From Bacteroidetes bacterium RIFCSPLOWO2_12_FULL_35_15 (GTDB lineage: Bacteria > Bacteroidota > Bacteroidia > 2-12-FULL-35-15): a stretch of 64,000 nt of DNA. Shown in pieces: positions 40,887 to 53,011 of this stretch. Under the pieces are notes generated by a model. That model saw nothing but the letters and a program-made list of their open reading frames with translations, had not been told where the DNA came from and searched no databases. How positions within the stretch are numbered: the stretch's first letter is position 1; every line of letters begins with the position of its first letter. The stretch spans positions 124,001 to 188,000 of the forward strand of contig MEPB01000019.1 of assembly GCA_001769385.1 (NCBI GenBank). The letters are read 5' to 3'. The translations under genes and the position numbers were made by a program.

Positions 40887-41019
40887 GTTTATCTTGTTAA
40901 AAATTAACAAATTTTGACAATTTTCCATTGTAGTTAGGTCGCTAAATTAAGTATATAGTTTATAAAAACAAATTTTTTAAACATTTTATTGTTCAGTACT
41001 CAAAATATTATTTTTCAAT

Positions 41020-42189
41020 CTAACCTAACTTTTGATATGTTTGCCACCATTTATCAGGCATTTCATCCCTGCATGCGGTCTCATAATCGCTGTATGAGCA
41101 AGGAACCATGTGGTGACGCTCAAATTTTAGCCGGTGATTTACCGGGTAAGGGACATCCATCCACCAACGATCACTTTTGTTGCTTTTGTAAAAAACTATT
41201 TCATGTTCATGATCCTTTATCGAAACACGATATTTTGTGTATTCAGATTTATCAACAATTGGATAATCTTGTTTTCGATTATAAAATCCATCAATAAAAT
41301 ACCAGATCATTTGCGCAGCCAAATGTGCTGTTTGTTTATTTGTATCAAATGCCGGATTTATTTCATAAAATCCTATAGATGAAAGTTTATCACTTAAACC
41401 CGCATAGCGTGCAATTTGACAAGCTTCCTCACCATAAAACCCATTTGGTGAGGCATTTCCATTTCCCGGAGCATCACTTTGGCGAACAGAAGAAATGTCA
41501 AAACTTACTACATCAGCATTTCTAACGATGGGTTCAACATCTTCAATTTTAGATCGAACCTGACCTAATCGATGTGAATCAAAAAATAATTTATCCATCA
41601 GATCAATTGAATTTTGTTCCACAAAATAGGTTTGATAACCAACATTACTAAAATTAAAAAGAACATTTGGTTTATGTAAAATTATTTTACTCAGATAACT
41701 TTGGGAATTCAGCTCCTTTTCGCCATCACCAATATCAAAACAGGAATCCACAGCAACAATATTGATGGTTTGTTCCAGTTTTTGGTAGGCCAAATAATTG
41801 CAATAGGTAATATCTTGTCCTCCCCCAATAATGATCGGGATAATATTTTTTTTCAGTAATTGAGAAATCACATCGGATACCGCATAATAACTGTCGTCAA
41901 TAGTGTTCCCTTTTTTTATATTTCCAAGGTCAGCAATTTTTGTAGGATAATTCCCTTGAAATAATTTATATAGATTTTCACGGACATAATCAGGTGCTAA
42001 TCCACAACCTTCATTGTTCAATGCTTTTCTATCTTCTTCAACTCCAACAATTGCCAGGTGAATGTTTTCTAAACTTGGAAAATCTCCTTCTTGAATATAT
42101 GCACTGATGCATTTACCGTATGAGGTGCCTGTGTACCGTTCAGACTCGCTAAAAGATCTGGGATTTATGGTTGTAAAGTATTCTTGCAT
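41020..42189 (-). CDS. Arginase/formimidoylglutamase family ureohydrolase
   Basis: IPIIIGGGQDITYCNYLAYQ, VAVDSCFDIGD, VVSFDISSVRQSDAPG (variant ureohydrolase motifs). Confidence 0.82.
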   Translation of the reverse strand: MQEYFTTINPRSFSESERYTGTSYGKCISAYIQEGDFPSLENIHLAIVGVEEDRKALNNEGCGLAPDYVRENLYKLFQGNYPTKIADLGNIKKGNTIDDSYYAVSDVISQLLKKNIIPIIIGGGQDITYCNYLAYQKLEQTINIVAVDSCFDIGDGEKELNSQSYLSKIILHKPNVLFNFSNVGYQTYFVEQNSIDLMDKLFFDSHRLGQVRSKIEDVEPIVRNADVVSFDISSVRQSDAPGNGNASPNGFYGEEACQIARYAGLSDKLSSIGFYEINPAFDTNKQTAHLAAQMIWYFIDGFYNRKQDYPIVDKSEYTKYRVSIKDHEHEIVFYKSNKSDRWWMDVPYPVNHRLKFERHHMVPCSYSDYETACRDEMPDKWWQTYQKLG

Positions 42190-42266
42190 TTTGTAATTTC
42201 CTTTTGAAAATTCAATGTTTCAAATCTATAACTCTTTTATTAAAAAAAGTTACAGTTTTTTTACAA

Positions 42267-44690
42267 TTATTTTTTCTTCGAAACTTTCTTTACTGTTTTT
42301 TTCGCTGTCTTTTTTACTGCCACTTTTTTTGGTGCTGCCGTTTTTTTTGCTGCAGCTTTTTTAAATGGTTTTGCTGTTGTGGTTTTTTTGAAGCGATTTC
42401 CTTTACTTGCATTTTTAGGATCTGCGGCAATGTCCAAACATTCCTGCAAAGTTAAATTTTTTGCATCAATATTTTTTGGCAATTTAAAATTGTTTTGTCC
42501 TATTACTAAATACGGTCCCCAACGTCCGTTCAGTACTTGTACTTCCGGATTTTCAGGAAATGTTTTAATATATTTATCGATCTCCGCCTGACGTTTTGCT
42601 TCTATCAATTCGATGCAACGTTCTGCTGAAACGGTCATTGGGTCATCTTCTTTTTTTAAGGAAACAAATTTACCATCGTGACGGACATACGGACCAAAAC
42701 GCCCTACAGCAACCACCATTTCTTTTCCTTCAAATTCCCCGGCAACCCTTGGAAGTTTAAATAAATCTAAAGCGTCCTGAAATGAAATCGTATCGATGCG
42801 TTGATCTTTGCGTAAGCTTGCAAATTTCGGTTTGTTGTTTTCATCGTTACTTTCTCCCATTTGTGCCATTGGTCCGAAACGGCCGATACGCACATAAACA
42901 TTTTTACCGGTAACAGGATCAACGCCTAATAAACGTTCACCACTTGCCCGCTCTGAATGTTCAGAGGTGTGTTCAACACTTTTGTGAAAAGGTTTGTAAA
43001 AATCAGCTAACATTTTTGTCCAGTTAATTTTTCCTTCAGCAATTTCATCAAATTCTTCTTCCACTTTTGCTGTAAAATTAAAGTCCAGTATCTGTGGGAA
43101 TTCTTTCAATAAAAAATCATTAACCACCATACCAATATCAGTAGGAAATAATTTTGATTTTTCGGCACCGGTACCTTCTGTTCTGATCTCTTCTGTTATT
43201 TTACCGCCTTTTAATGTTGCAACATTGTAATTACGTTGCACACCTTCTCTGTCTTCCTTTACAACATATTCACGTTTTTGAACGGTTGATATAGTTGGTG
43301 CATACGTTGATGGGCGACCAATTCCTAATTCTTCTAATTTTTTTACTAAACTTGCTTCTGTATAACGAGCGGGATGGTGCGTGTAACGCTCTATAGCAGT
43401 AATTTCACTTGCCTCTAATTTTTCTCCCACTTTCATTGGAGGCAACATTCCTTCTTGATTTTCTTCATCTTCTTCATCTGTTCCTTCCAAATATATTTTC
43501 AAGAAACCATCAAATTTTAGTACTTCACCTTGAGCAACAAATTTTTCAGTTGCACCTGAAATAGTGATCACGGCAGTAGTTTTCTCCAGTTCAGCATCAC
43601 TCATTTGTGAAGCGATCGTACGTTTCCAGATTAATTCATACAAACGTTTATCGGCCGAATCACCAGTTATTGTTGAGTGTTCGATATAGGTAGGACGGAT
43701 GGCCTCATGTGCTTCTTGCGCTCCTTTTGATTTTGTTTTATACTGATGGATATTTAAATATTTTGCCCCATAATTTCCTGTAATTGCTTCTTTCGCCTGA
43801 TTAATTGCAGTATCTGAAAGATTTACGGAGTCAGTTCTCATATAAGTGATCTTTCCACTTTCATACAAACGTTGCGCTACCACCATGGTTTGAGCTACAG
43901 AGAAACCAAGCTTACGGCTCGCTTCCTGTTGTAATGTTGACGTTGTAAATGGTGCTGCAGATGTTTTTTTTGTTGGTTTGGTTTCAACACTTTCGATAGT
44001 GAAATCAGAATGTTCGCATTTTTTCAAAAATGTACGGGCTTCCACTAACGTTTTAAATTTCGTTGAAAGTTCTGCCTTTACAAGTGAATTGCCTGAAACA
44101 AAATTAGCTGTTACTTTATATGCTGAAGTACTATTGAAACTCATAATGTCACGTTCGCGTTCCACAATTAATCGAACAGCAACTGATTGAACTCGCCCTG
44201 CTGACAGGGATGGACGGATTTTTTTCCATAGAATGGGAGATAATTCAAAACCCACTAAACGGTCAAGAATTCTACGGGCTTGTTGTGCATCAACCAAGTG
44301 TTTATCTATTGTACGCGGATTTGCAATAGCATTTTTTATTGCAGATTTAGTGATCTCATGAAAAACAATTCGCTTGGTATTTTTCTCATTTAAATTCAAT
44401 GATTCGAACAAATGCCAGGAAATAGCTTCACCCTCGCGATCCTCATCCGTTGCTAACCAAACCGTTTCAGCTCCTTTTGCGAGCTTTTTAAGTTCGGCTA
44501 CTACTTTTGCCTTATCAGGCGATATTTCATAATTAGGAGTGAAATTGTTTTCAATATCAACACCAAATCCTTTTTTTGCCAAATCACGGACATGACCATA
44601 ACTTGATTTTACAATAAACCCTTCTCCTAAAAAACCTTCGATTGTTTTTGCCTTTGCAGGGGACTCAACGATTACTAAATTTTTGCTCAT
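42267..44690 (-). CDS. topA: DNA topoisomerase I with Lys/Ala-rich C-terminal tail
   Basis: NLVIVESPAKAKTIEGFLG, ATDEDREGEAISWHL, SAGRVQSVAVRLIVERE, ITYMRTDSVNLS. Confidence 0.97.
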   Translation of the reverse strand: MSKNLVIVESPAKAKTIEGFLGEGFIVKSSYGHVRDLAKKGFGVDIENNFTPNYEISPDKAKVVAELKKLAKGAETVWLATDEDREGEAISWHLFESLNLNEKNTKRIVFHEITKSAIKNAIANPRTIDKHLVDAQQARRILDRLVGFELSPILWKKIRPSLSAGRVQSVAVRLIVERERDIMSFNSTSAYKVTANFVSGNSLVKAELSTKFKTLVEARTFLKKCEHSDFTIESVETKPTKKTSAAPFTTSTLQQEASRKLGFSVAQTMVVAQRLYESGKITYMRTDSVNLSDTAINQAKEAITGNYGAKYLNIHQYKTKSKGAQEAHEAIRPTYIEHSTITGDSADKRLYELIWKRTIASQMSDAELEKTTAVITISGATEKFVAQGEVLKFDGFLKIYLEGTDEEDEENQEGMLPPMKVGEKLEASEITAIERYTHHPARYTEASLVKKLEELGIGRPSTYAPTISTVQKREYVVKEDREGVQRNYNVATLKGGKITEEIRTEGTGAEKSKLFPTDIGMVVNDFLLKEFPQILDFNFTAKVEEEFDEIAEGKINWTKMLADFYKPFHKSVEHTSEHSERASGERLLGVDPVTGKNVYVRIGRFGPMAQMGESNDENNKPKFASLRKDQRIDTISFQDALDLFKLPRVAGEFEGKEMVVAVGRFGPYVRHDGKFVSLKKEDDPMTVSAERCIELIEAKRQAEIDKYIKTFPENPEVQVLNGRWGPYLVIGQNNFKLPKNIDAKNLTLQECLDIAADPKNASKGNRFKKTTTAKPFKKAAAKKTAAPKKVAVKKTAKKTVKKVSKKK

Positions 44691-44881
44691 ACACTAGCTA
44701 ATTTATTATTTAAAAATGAAAATGAACTGTTTTTTTGAGATGCCATTTCTCAAAATTCGGTGCAAAGAAAAATAAAACAAAAAGACTTTTCCAAATTTAA
44801 TTTGCAAATGTCAGTTACTATATATATAAATATATATATAAAATTTTCAAAATATTTTCAAAATAATTCAAAATGCGCCAT

Positions 44882-44912
44882 TTTGTCACCTGTTTTATTT
44901 TAATTACCTTTG
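44882..44912 (+). promoter_or_regulatory. Bacteroidota-type promoter upstream of miaB
   Basis: TTTG (44882-44885), 19-nt spacer, TACCTTTG (44905-44912), matching TTTG-N19-TAnnTTTG. Confidence 0.6.
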
Positions 44913-44964
44913 CAATCCTATTTTTTGCTCCATATCAAATTGGAGCATTTTATTGAAAACGAAA

Positions 44965-46395
44965 ATGAGCGGGAATAAAGTAATTGATGAAAGTAAACAA
45001 GGGGAAGCATTGGTGATAGAAAAACCGGTGATTCCGAACGGAAAAAAATTATTCTTGGAAAGTTATGGATGTGCCATGAACTTTTCTGATAGTGAAATTG
45101 TAGCATCTATTCTAAAAGATAAAGGATATACAACAACGGCTAATTATTTTGATGCAGATGTAATTTTTGTAAATACGTGTGCTATCCGAGAAGGAGCAGA
45201 ACAGCGTGTGCGTCAACGTTTAACGGAATATAAAAAAGCTAAAAAAACAAACCCAGATCTTATTGTTGGTGTTTTAGGTTGTATGGCGGAACGTTTAAAA
45301 TCACAATTTTTAGAAGAAGAAAAATTAGTTGATATCGTGGTTGGTCCGGATGCATACCGTAGTTTACCTGAGCTGATTGAAGTTGCAGAAACAGGGCAAA
45401 AAGCTGTGAATGTGCTTTTGTCAAAAGAAGAAACATACGCTGATATTGCACCTGTCCGTTTAGGTTCCAATGGAGTAACCGCATTTATAAGCATTACGCG
45501 TGGTTGTGATAATATGTGTGCATTTTGTGTGGTGCCGTTTACACGAGGCAGGGAACGAAGCCGTGATCCGGAAACAATTACAAAAGAAGCACAAGATTTA
45601 TTTAACGAAGGGTATAGGGAAGTAACGTTGCTTGGACAAAATGTAGATTCCTATTTATGGACAGGAGGAGGGTTAAAAAAAGAAAACATAACAGAGGAGG
45701 AATTGAAAAGTGCTACCACGTTTGCGCAATTGCTTGAAAAAGTTGCATTGGTTCATACTGATTTACGTGTGCGTTTCAGCACATCTCATCCGAAGGACAT
45801 GCATGATGATGTGCTTTATACGATTGCTAAACATGAAAACATTTGCAGTTATATTCATTTACCGGTTCAATCCGGTAATTCACGCATTTTAGAAATGATG
45901 AACCGTGGCTATTCGCGCGAATGGTATTTAAACAGGATCGATGCGATACGCAGAATTATTCCTGAAGCAGCTATTTCCATGGATGTTATTTCAGGGTTTT
46001 GTTCAGAGACAGAAGAAGAGCATCAGGATACATTATCATTGATGGAGACTGTAAAATATGATTTTGGATATATGTTCGCATACAGCGAACGTCCAAAAAC
46101 ATTAGCAGAACGAACTTACAAAGACGATGTGCCAGCAGAGGTAAAAAGCAGAAGATTAGCAGAGATCGTTGAATTACAATTAAAACATTCGGCATATAGA
46201 ACAAAACAAGGTGTCGGAAAAATTCATAGAGTATTGGTGGAGGGTGTTTCAAAAAAATCAAAGGAGCAATTATTTGGAAGGAACTCTCAAAATACGGTAG
46301 TTGTTTTTCCAAAAGAAAATTTTAAACCGGGAGATTATGTGAATGTTTTGGTTAATGATTGCACAGGAGCTACATTGATTGGGAAAGCAATATAG
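44965..46395 (+). CDS. miaB: tRNA (N6-isopentenyl adenosine(37)-C2)-methylthiotransferase MiaB
   Basis: [38 protein letters not shown]; upstream TTG 44953 is an alternative start. Confidence 0.96.
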   Translation: MSGNKVIDESKQGEALVIEKPVIPNGKKLFLESYGCAMNFSDSEIVASILKDKGYTTTANYFDADVIFVNTCAIREGAEQRVRQRLTEYKKAKKTNPDLIVGVLGCMAERLKSQFLEEEKLVDIVVGPDAYRSLPELIEVAETGQKAVNVLLSKEETYADIAPVRLGSNGVTAFISITRGCDNMCAFCVVPFTRGRERSRDPETITKEAQDLFNEGYREVTLLGQNVDSYLWTGGGLKKENITEEELKSATTFAQLLEKVALVHTDLRVRFSTSHPKDMHDDVLYTIAKHENICSYIHLPVQSGNSRILEMMNRGYSREWYLNRIDAIRRIIPEAAISMDVISGFCSETEEEHQDTLSLMETVKYDFGYMFAYSERPKTLAERTYKDDVPAEVKSRRLAEIVELQLKHSAYRTKQGVGKIHRVLVEGVSKKSKEQLFGRNSQNTVVVFPKENFKPGDYVNVLVNDCTGATLIGKAI

Positions 46396-46595
46396 AACCA
46401 AGAGGTTAGAACCAGGAGCCAAGCTCTTCTTATGAATTAGAAACACAATTGTTGATTAGTGAAAGAAGAAAATATGGCAAGGAAGAATTAGTAGAACAAT
46501 CATTAGGTTTAGTTACAGAAGTTCAAAAAATGATATTTACATTTAGAGAAAAAGTAGCTTATGAATAAGACTTGTAAGTCTTGATTCTTGGTTCT
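46394..46595 (+). pseudogene. Remnant of a four-helix-bundle (S23 / 23S rRNA intervening-sequence-type) protein, flanked by AGAACCAAGA inverted repeats
   Basis: Start-less frame ...NQEPSSSYELETQLLISERRKYGKEELVEQSLGLVTEVQKMIFTFREKVAYE* resembles the family C-terminus; IR at 46394-46403 and 46586-46595. Confidence 0.65.
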
Positions 46596-46618
46596 TTCAT
46601 CTTAATTCTATTAAAAAA

Positions 46619-47857
46619 ATGACATTACAAGAAATAAAAAACCGTTTTGGAATTATAGGTAGTTCACCATTGCTTGATAGAGCAATTGATATCGCAAAAC
46701 AGGTAGCACCAACAGATCTGACAGTATTAATTACCGGGGAAAGCGGAACAGGAAAAGAGGTTTTTCCGCAGATAATTCACAATTTAAGTGCCCGTAAACA
46801 TGGTCAGTATATCGCGGTTAATTGTGGTGCAATACCCGAAGGGACAATAGATTCGGAGCTTTTTGGGCATGAAAAAGGTTCCTTCACCGGTGCACATGAA
46901 GCACGAAAAGGATATTTTGAAGTTGCTAACGGAGGAACTATTTTTTTAGATGAAATAGCCGAAATGCCTATTGCGACACAGGCTCGTTTGTTACGGATTT
47001 TAGAGAGCGGAGAGTTCTTAAAAGTAGGCTCTTCAAAAGTTTTAAAGACGGATGTCCGTGTTGTAGCTGCAACCAATGTAAATATTCAACAGGCGATTGA
47101 GAAAGGGAAATTCAGGGAAGATCTCTATTATCGATTAAATACAGTGCCCATTATTGTTCCATCTTTGCGGGATCGAAAGCAGGATATTTTTTTACTTTTC
47201 AGAAAATTTGCTGCAGATTTTTCAGCAAAGTACCGTATGCCCACAATAAAGCCTGATGCAGAAGCAGAACAGCTTTTGGTGAATTATTACTGGCAAGGAA
47301 ATGTGCGTCAATTAAAAAATATTACCGAGCAAATTTCAGTGATAGAGAAACAACGTGAAATTAGTGCAGAAATAATGCGTAATTATTTGCCACAACGTCA
47401 AACTTCACAATTGCCAATGGTATTGAACACGGCTTCACAAGGCGGGGATTTTAGTGAAAGGGATCTGTTATATAAAGTGCTTTTTGATATGAAGAAAGAC
47501 CTAACAGATTTGAAAAAAATTGTAGTTGATCTGATTGAAAATGATAATCAGCATAATCAAAATTTTCACCCGGAAAATGATTCGTTGATTAAAAAATTAT
47601 ACCAGGAAGTTGGGGCTCCGGAAGGTCAGATTCAATTAGGATACAATACTTCAAGTCCTTCGATGATAAAATCAAAAGATGAAATCCCCATGAATGCTGT
47701 TGTTACTGAAGAAAATTTTTCATTGCAGGAAATTGAAGAAGATATGATCAAAAAAGCATTGACAAAGCACAAAGGAAAACGGAAGAATGCCGCAAAAGAA
47801 TTAGGAATTTCGGAACGGACATTGTATCGGAAAATAAATGAATACAGCATTAAGTAA
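46619..47857 (+). CDS. Sigma-54-interacting transcriptional regulator without receiver domain
   Basis: GESGTGKEVFPQIIH, ELFGHEKGSFTGAHEARKGYFE (GAFTGA variant), FLDEIAEM; C-terminal Fis-type HTH KGKRKNAAKELGISERTLYRKINEY. Confidence 0.95.
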   Translation: MTLQEIKNRFGIIGSSPLLDRAIDIAKQVAPTDLTVLITGESGTGKEVFPQIIHNLSARKHGQYIAVNCGAIPEGTIDSELFGHEKGSFTGAHEARKGYFEVANGGTIFLDEIAEMPIATQARLLRILESGEFLKVGSSKVLKTDVRVVAATNVNIQQAIEKGKFREDLYYRLNTVPIIVPSLRDRKQDIFLLFRKFAADFSAKYRMPTIKPDAEAEQLLVNYYWQGNVRQLKNITEQISVIEKQREISAEIMRNYLPQRQTSQLPMVLNTASQGGDFSERDLLYKVLFDMKKDLTDLKKIVVDLIENDNQHNQNFHPENDSLIKKLYQEVGAPEGQIQLGYNTSSPSMIKSKDEIPMNAVVTEENFSLQEIEEDMIKKALTKHKGKRKNAAKELGISERTLYRKINEYSIK

Positions 47858-47883
47858 ATAGGAAAAAGGTAATAAATAGTTAA

Positions 47884-48438
47884 ATGAGGGAAATATTCAT
47901 GAACGGAATTTTTCAAAAAAAACATACAATTCAAGTAGTAATATTAATTTCATGCTTACTATTAACTATTCACGTACTAACCGGATGCAAACTGCATTAT
48001 GGCTTCAGTGGGGCAACTATTCCACCAGAAGCAAAAACTGTTTCAGTTCAGTATTTTCAAAACAATGCAACACTTGCACCACCAACATTGAGTCAAACTT
48101 TTACGGAAGCATTGCGGGACAAGCTAAGTTCACAAACACGGTTGGGGCTTGTAAATAAAGAAGGAGACCTTAATTTTGAAGGTAGTATTGTGAATTATAC
48201 CACTGCTCCTATTGCTATCCAAAGTACTGATAAGGCTGCCATGAACCGATTAACAATTGCAGTCATTGTAAAATATTCCTGTTCGTTTGATGAAAAGAAA
48301 AATTTTGAACAAACCTTTTCTCGATTTGCAGATTACATAAGTACAGAAAGTCTTTCGGCAGTTGAAGGGGATTTGATCAAAGAGATTAACAATCAATTAG
48401 TTCAAGATGTTTTTAATCGCGCATTAAACGATTGGTAA
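47884..48438 (+). CDS. lptE: LPS assembly lipoprotein LptE-like
   Basis: Lipobox LTGC; GCKLHYGFSGATIPPEAKTVSVQYFQN typical of Bacteroidota LptE. Confidence 0.82.
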   Translation: MREIFMNGIFQKKHTIQVVILISCLLLTIHVLTGCKLHYGFSGATIPPEAKTVSVQYFQNNATLAPPTLSQTFTEALRDKLSSQTRLGLVNKEGDLNFEGSIVNYTTAPIAIQSTDKAAMNRLTIAVIVKYSCSFDEKKNFEQTFSRFADYISTESLSAVEGDLIKEINNQLVQDVFNRALNDW

Positions 48439-48474
48439 AGGAGTTTAAAAGTTTGAAAGTTAAAAAAACAGTTA

Positions 48475-49626
48475 ATGAATCGCTCTCAGTTTATATCCTA
48501 CCTTGAAAATCCTGATAAATTATCAGGGAATGACGGAGTTATGCTTTCAGAACTATTAAAAAACTTTCCTTATTTTCAAACTGCTCATTTGTTGTATGCA
48601 AAGAGCTTACATAATCAAAACAGTATCCATTACAATAACCAATTAAAAATTGCTGCCGCTTTTGTAACCGACCGTAAAAAACTGCATCGCTTAATTACAA
48701 AACAATATATTCCGGAGATTGATAGTCAAATAGAACGAATAAAAGAAAAAGTAACAGTAACAGAGGAAAGTAATGAGAAAGCTGTAATAGAAATTGTAAA
48801 AGAGGAGATAAAGGAACAACATGTTGTTATTGTTACTGAGGAAATACGGGTTGTGGAGACAGTATCGCAAGATATTGAAATTCCACAGGTAGTCAAAACA
48901 GGAGAAAAAGTAATTGAAAAAATAACGGAGTTTATCAAGGAAGATAAGGTGATTATCATTGAACAACCTGTTGAAATAAAGCTCGGACAAGAAGAGCAAA
49001 TCAATGCTATTGAGAAACCTTATGAAAGAATCGATGCCTTGGAAGTTGAATATTTATCAAATGTTGCCAATGCTAGTTTTGAGCTGGAAATAGAAAATTA
49101 TGGAAGTAATTCGGATGGAAATAATGCTGAAAGTATTGATATTAAGGTTGAAGAGGAACAAAAAGGATTTGAATCTAATTTTGTTTTAAATACGCCTGTT
49201 GAAATAGTTGTTGAAGAGAAAATATCACAAAATGATTTCGATTCATCTCAATCTCATTCATTTGCTGATTGGTTGAAAAATGTTTCACACACCACATCTG
49301 AAACATTCATCAGTGGAATTAAAGAAAACGAAAGTGTCAAAAAAACTACCGTTGAGAGTTTGATTGATAAGTTTTTACGTGAAGAACCCAAAATTTCAAA
49401 ACCGAAGGCAGAATTTTATAACCCAATAAACAAAGCTAAACAAAGTGTAGCGGATGATATTACCTTTGTAAGTGAAACTTTGGCAAAAATTTACGTTTTA
49501 CAAGGCAATTATAACAAGGCTTTGCAGGCTTATGAAAATTTACGCTTGAAATATCCAGAAAAAAAACTTTACTTTGCAGCCCAAATTAAAAATTTAAGAA
49601 AATTAATTAATCAACAAAAAGAATAA
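48475..49626 (+). CDS. Hypothetical protein with C-terminal TPR-like segment
   Basis: Acidic Val/Glu-rich middle; C-terminal FVSETLAKIYVLQGNYNKALQAYENLRLKYPEKKLYFAAQI. Confidence 0.7.
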   Translation: MNRSQFISYLENPDKLSGNDGVMLSELLKNFPYFQTAHLLYAKSLHNQNSIHYNNQLKIAAAFVTDRKKLHRLITKQYIPEIDSQIERIKEKVTVTEESNEKAVIEIVKEEIKEQHVVIVTEEIRVVETVSQDIEIPQVVKTGEKVIEKITEFIKEDKVIIIEQPVEIKLGQEEQINAIEKPYERIDALEVEYLSNVANASFELEIENYGSNSDGNNAESIDIKVEEEQKGFESNFVLNTPVEIVVEEKISQNDFDSSQSHSFADWLKNVSHTTSETFISGIKENESVKKTTVESLIDKFLREEPKISKPKAEFYNPINKAKQSVADDITFVSETLAKIYVLQGNYNKALQAYENLRLKYPEKKLYFAAQIKNLRKLINQQKE

Positions 49627-49627
49627 A

Positions 49628-49987
49628 ATGGGATCTATCGTTTCAGTATTAATCGTAATTGTTTGTATCTTCCTGATATTGGTTGTGCTTGTTCAAAACT
49701 CTAAAGGAGGAGGTTTAGCATCGTCTTTTTCGTCATCAAACCAAGTTATGGGAGTGAGAAAAACAGCTGACTTTTTAGAAAAAGCTACTTGGTCTTTGGC
49801 AATTGCTTTATTAGTTTTAAGTATCCTTTCAACATCGTTTAATACACCCTCTACCAGTACGACAACAGGTGGAACAACGTCTAAGACACGCGAAATAGGA
49901 ACAACAAAAACTGATAATGCTGCTCCGGCATCAAAAACAGCACCTATAGCGCCTATTGCACCGCCAACAGGTCCTGAAAAGAAATAA
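49628..49987 (+). CDS. secG: Preprotein translocase subunit SecG
   Basis: VLVVLVQNSKGGGLASSFSSSNQVMGVRKTADFLEKATW. Confidence 0.93.
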   Translation: MGSIVSVLIVIVCIFLILVVLVQNSKGGGLASSFSSSNQVMGVRKTADFLEKATWSLAIALLVLSILSTSFNTPSTSTTTGGTTSKTREIGTTKTDNAAPASKTAPIAPIAPPTGPEKK

Positions 49988-50008
49988 ATACAAATGATAA
50001 TTTTATAA

Positions 50009-50043
50009 ATGTCAGAGTGTCACCACAACTCTGACATTTTTTT
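50009..50043 (+). terminator. Rho-independent terminator after secG
   Basis: AATGTCAGAGT-GTCACCACA-ACTCTGACATTTTTTTT. Confidence 0.88.
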
Positions 50044-50171
50044 TCTTTTTAATCTCAAAACTGAAAAATTGTCTAGTCTAACAATTATTCGGCCTTTGGG
50101 AATAATAATTGACTAATTGGGAACGCAATTTTAAATTCTAAACATTTTTAAACTTTAAATACTAAATAAAT

Positions 50172-50462
50172 ATGGCAAAAGTAAGCATCAAACCTGTAGC
50201 AGGCACTCAAAACAGAGTTGTAGTAGAAGCCGCTGCAGCTGAAGAAAAAACAGCTGGAGGAATTATTATTCCGGATACCGCTAAAGAAAAACCACAACGT
50301 GGAAAAGTTATCGCAGTTAGTGATATTGATGATAAAGGCAATAAACCGGCCGTAAAAGTTGGAGATACTGTGTTGTATGGAAAATATGCAGGTACCGAAG
50401 TTCAGGTTACCGGAAAAGACTATCTGATCATGCGTGAAAGTGATATTTTCGCAATCGTATAA
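50172..50462 (+). CDS. groES: Co-chaperonin GroES
   Basis: [32 protein letters not shown]. Confidence 0.96.
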   Translation: MAKVSIKPVAGTQNRVVVEAAAAEEKTAGGIIIPDTAKEKPQRGKVIAVSDIDDKGNKPAVKVGDTVLYGKYAGTEVQVTGKDYLIMRESDIFAIV

Positions 50463-50477
50463 AGCTACGAAATACCG

Positions 50478-50500
50478 CCCTTCGACAGGCTCAGGGTGAC
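50478..50500. repeat. Dispersed intergenic repeat fragment CCCTTCGACAGGCTCAGGGTGAC
   Basis: Matches a word commonly seen as a dispersed intergenic repeat; lies between groES and groEL. Confidence 0.5.
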
Positions 50501-50567
50501 AACGAATTTACGAATCTGTGTTTTATAAAACTAAGGGAATTAAAATATTAACCTAATTAACCAATAA

Positions 50568-52217
<1,650 letters not shown>

Positions 52218-52239
52218 TTCAATCATTTTAAAACAAATA

Positions 52240-52272
52240 AAAACCTCTTGAATTTTTTCAAGAGGTTTTTTT
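52240..52272 (+). terminator. Rho-independent terminator after groEL
   Basis: AAAACCTCTTGA-ATTTTT-TCAAGAGGTTTTTTT. Confidence 0.88.
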
Positions 52273-52459
52273 ATGTACTTTGTTTTACGTTTCTGAATGA
52301 TTTTTCTCTCGATCCCTTTTTGACTTCGATTGGCTCAAACGATTGTGTGTATTCCTGTTGAACTTGTCGAAACAGGTGTGATGTCTTTCCGGATCAATGA
52401 ACGCCACATGACAGCCACATAATAATTCAGAAGTTTACGAGATTTAAAAACAGCAATTT

Positions 52460-52903
52460 TTATTTGCTTAATAATTCTTTAACAAACGTTGAAATTATTT
52501 TTCCATCTGCCTTGCCTGCTAATTGTTTCGAAGCAACACCCATCACTTTTCCCATATCAGCGGGTGATGAAGCCCCAACACTTGCAATAATTTTTGCTAC
52601 TTCTGCTTTAATTTCTTCTTCACTCATTTGCTTTGGCAAATAAGATTCTATAACAGCTGCTTGTGTTAATTCAACTTCTGCTAAATCAGTTCTGTTTTGT
52701 GTTTTATAAACTTCTGCAGTTTCTTTACGTTGCTTCACCATTTTTTGCATTGCCTTCAATTCGGTTTCATCCGTGTATCCTTCAGGCGATGTTTTTAATA
52801 ATAATATTGCCGATTTAACAGCACGTAACGATTCTAATTTTGCAGCATCTTTCGCTAACATCGCTGATTTAATATCAGCATTTATTTTTTCTTCTAAGGC
52901 CAT
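52460..52903 (-). CDS. GatB/YqeY domain-containing protein
   Basis: LESLRAVKSAILL, AVIESYLPKQMSEEEI, SPADMGKVMGVASKQLAGKADGKIIS. Confidence 0.92.
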   Translation of the reverse strand: MALEEKINADIKSAMLAKDAAKLESLRAVKSAILLLKTSPEGYTDETELKAMQKMVKQRKETAEVYKTQNRTDLAEVELTQAAVIESYLPKQMSEEEIKAEVAKIIASVGASSPADMGKVMGVASKQLAGKADGKIISTFVKELLSK

Positions 52904-53011
52904 TTTATTTCAGTTTAAAGTTAGAAAGTTGAAGGTTTAAAGTTAAATATTTTTTAATAACAATTATTTAAGTGTTTTTTGCATTCCGTTAGTTCAATTA
53001 CAGTAATTTGA

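Noticed and set aside
42270-42380. Lys/Ala-rich repeat tail of TopA (KKTAAPKKVAVKKTAKKTVKK)
   Set aside because: Common basic C-terminal extension in Bacteroidota topoisomerase I; not novel.
44819-44843. TATATATAAATATATATATA tract upstream of miaB
   Set aside because: Simple AT microsatellite in AT-rich intergenic DNA; the promoter nearby explains the region.
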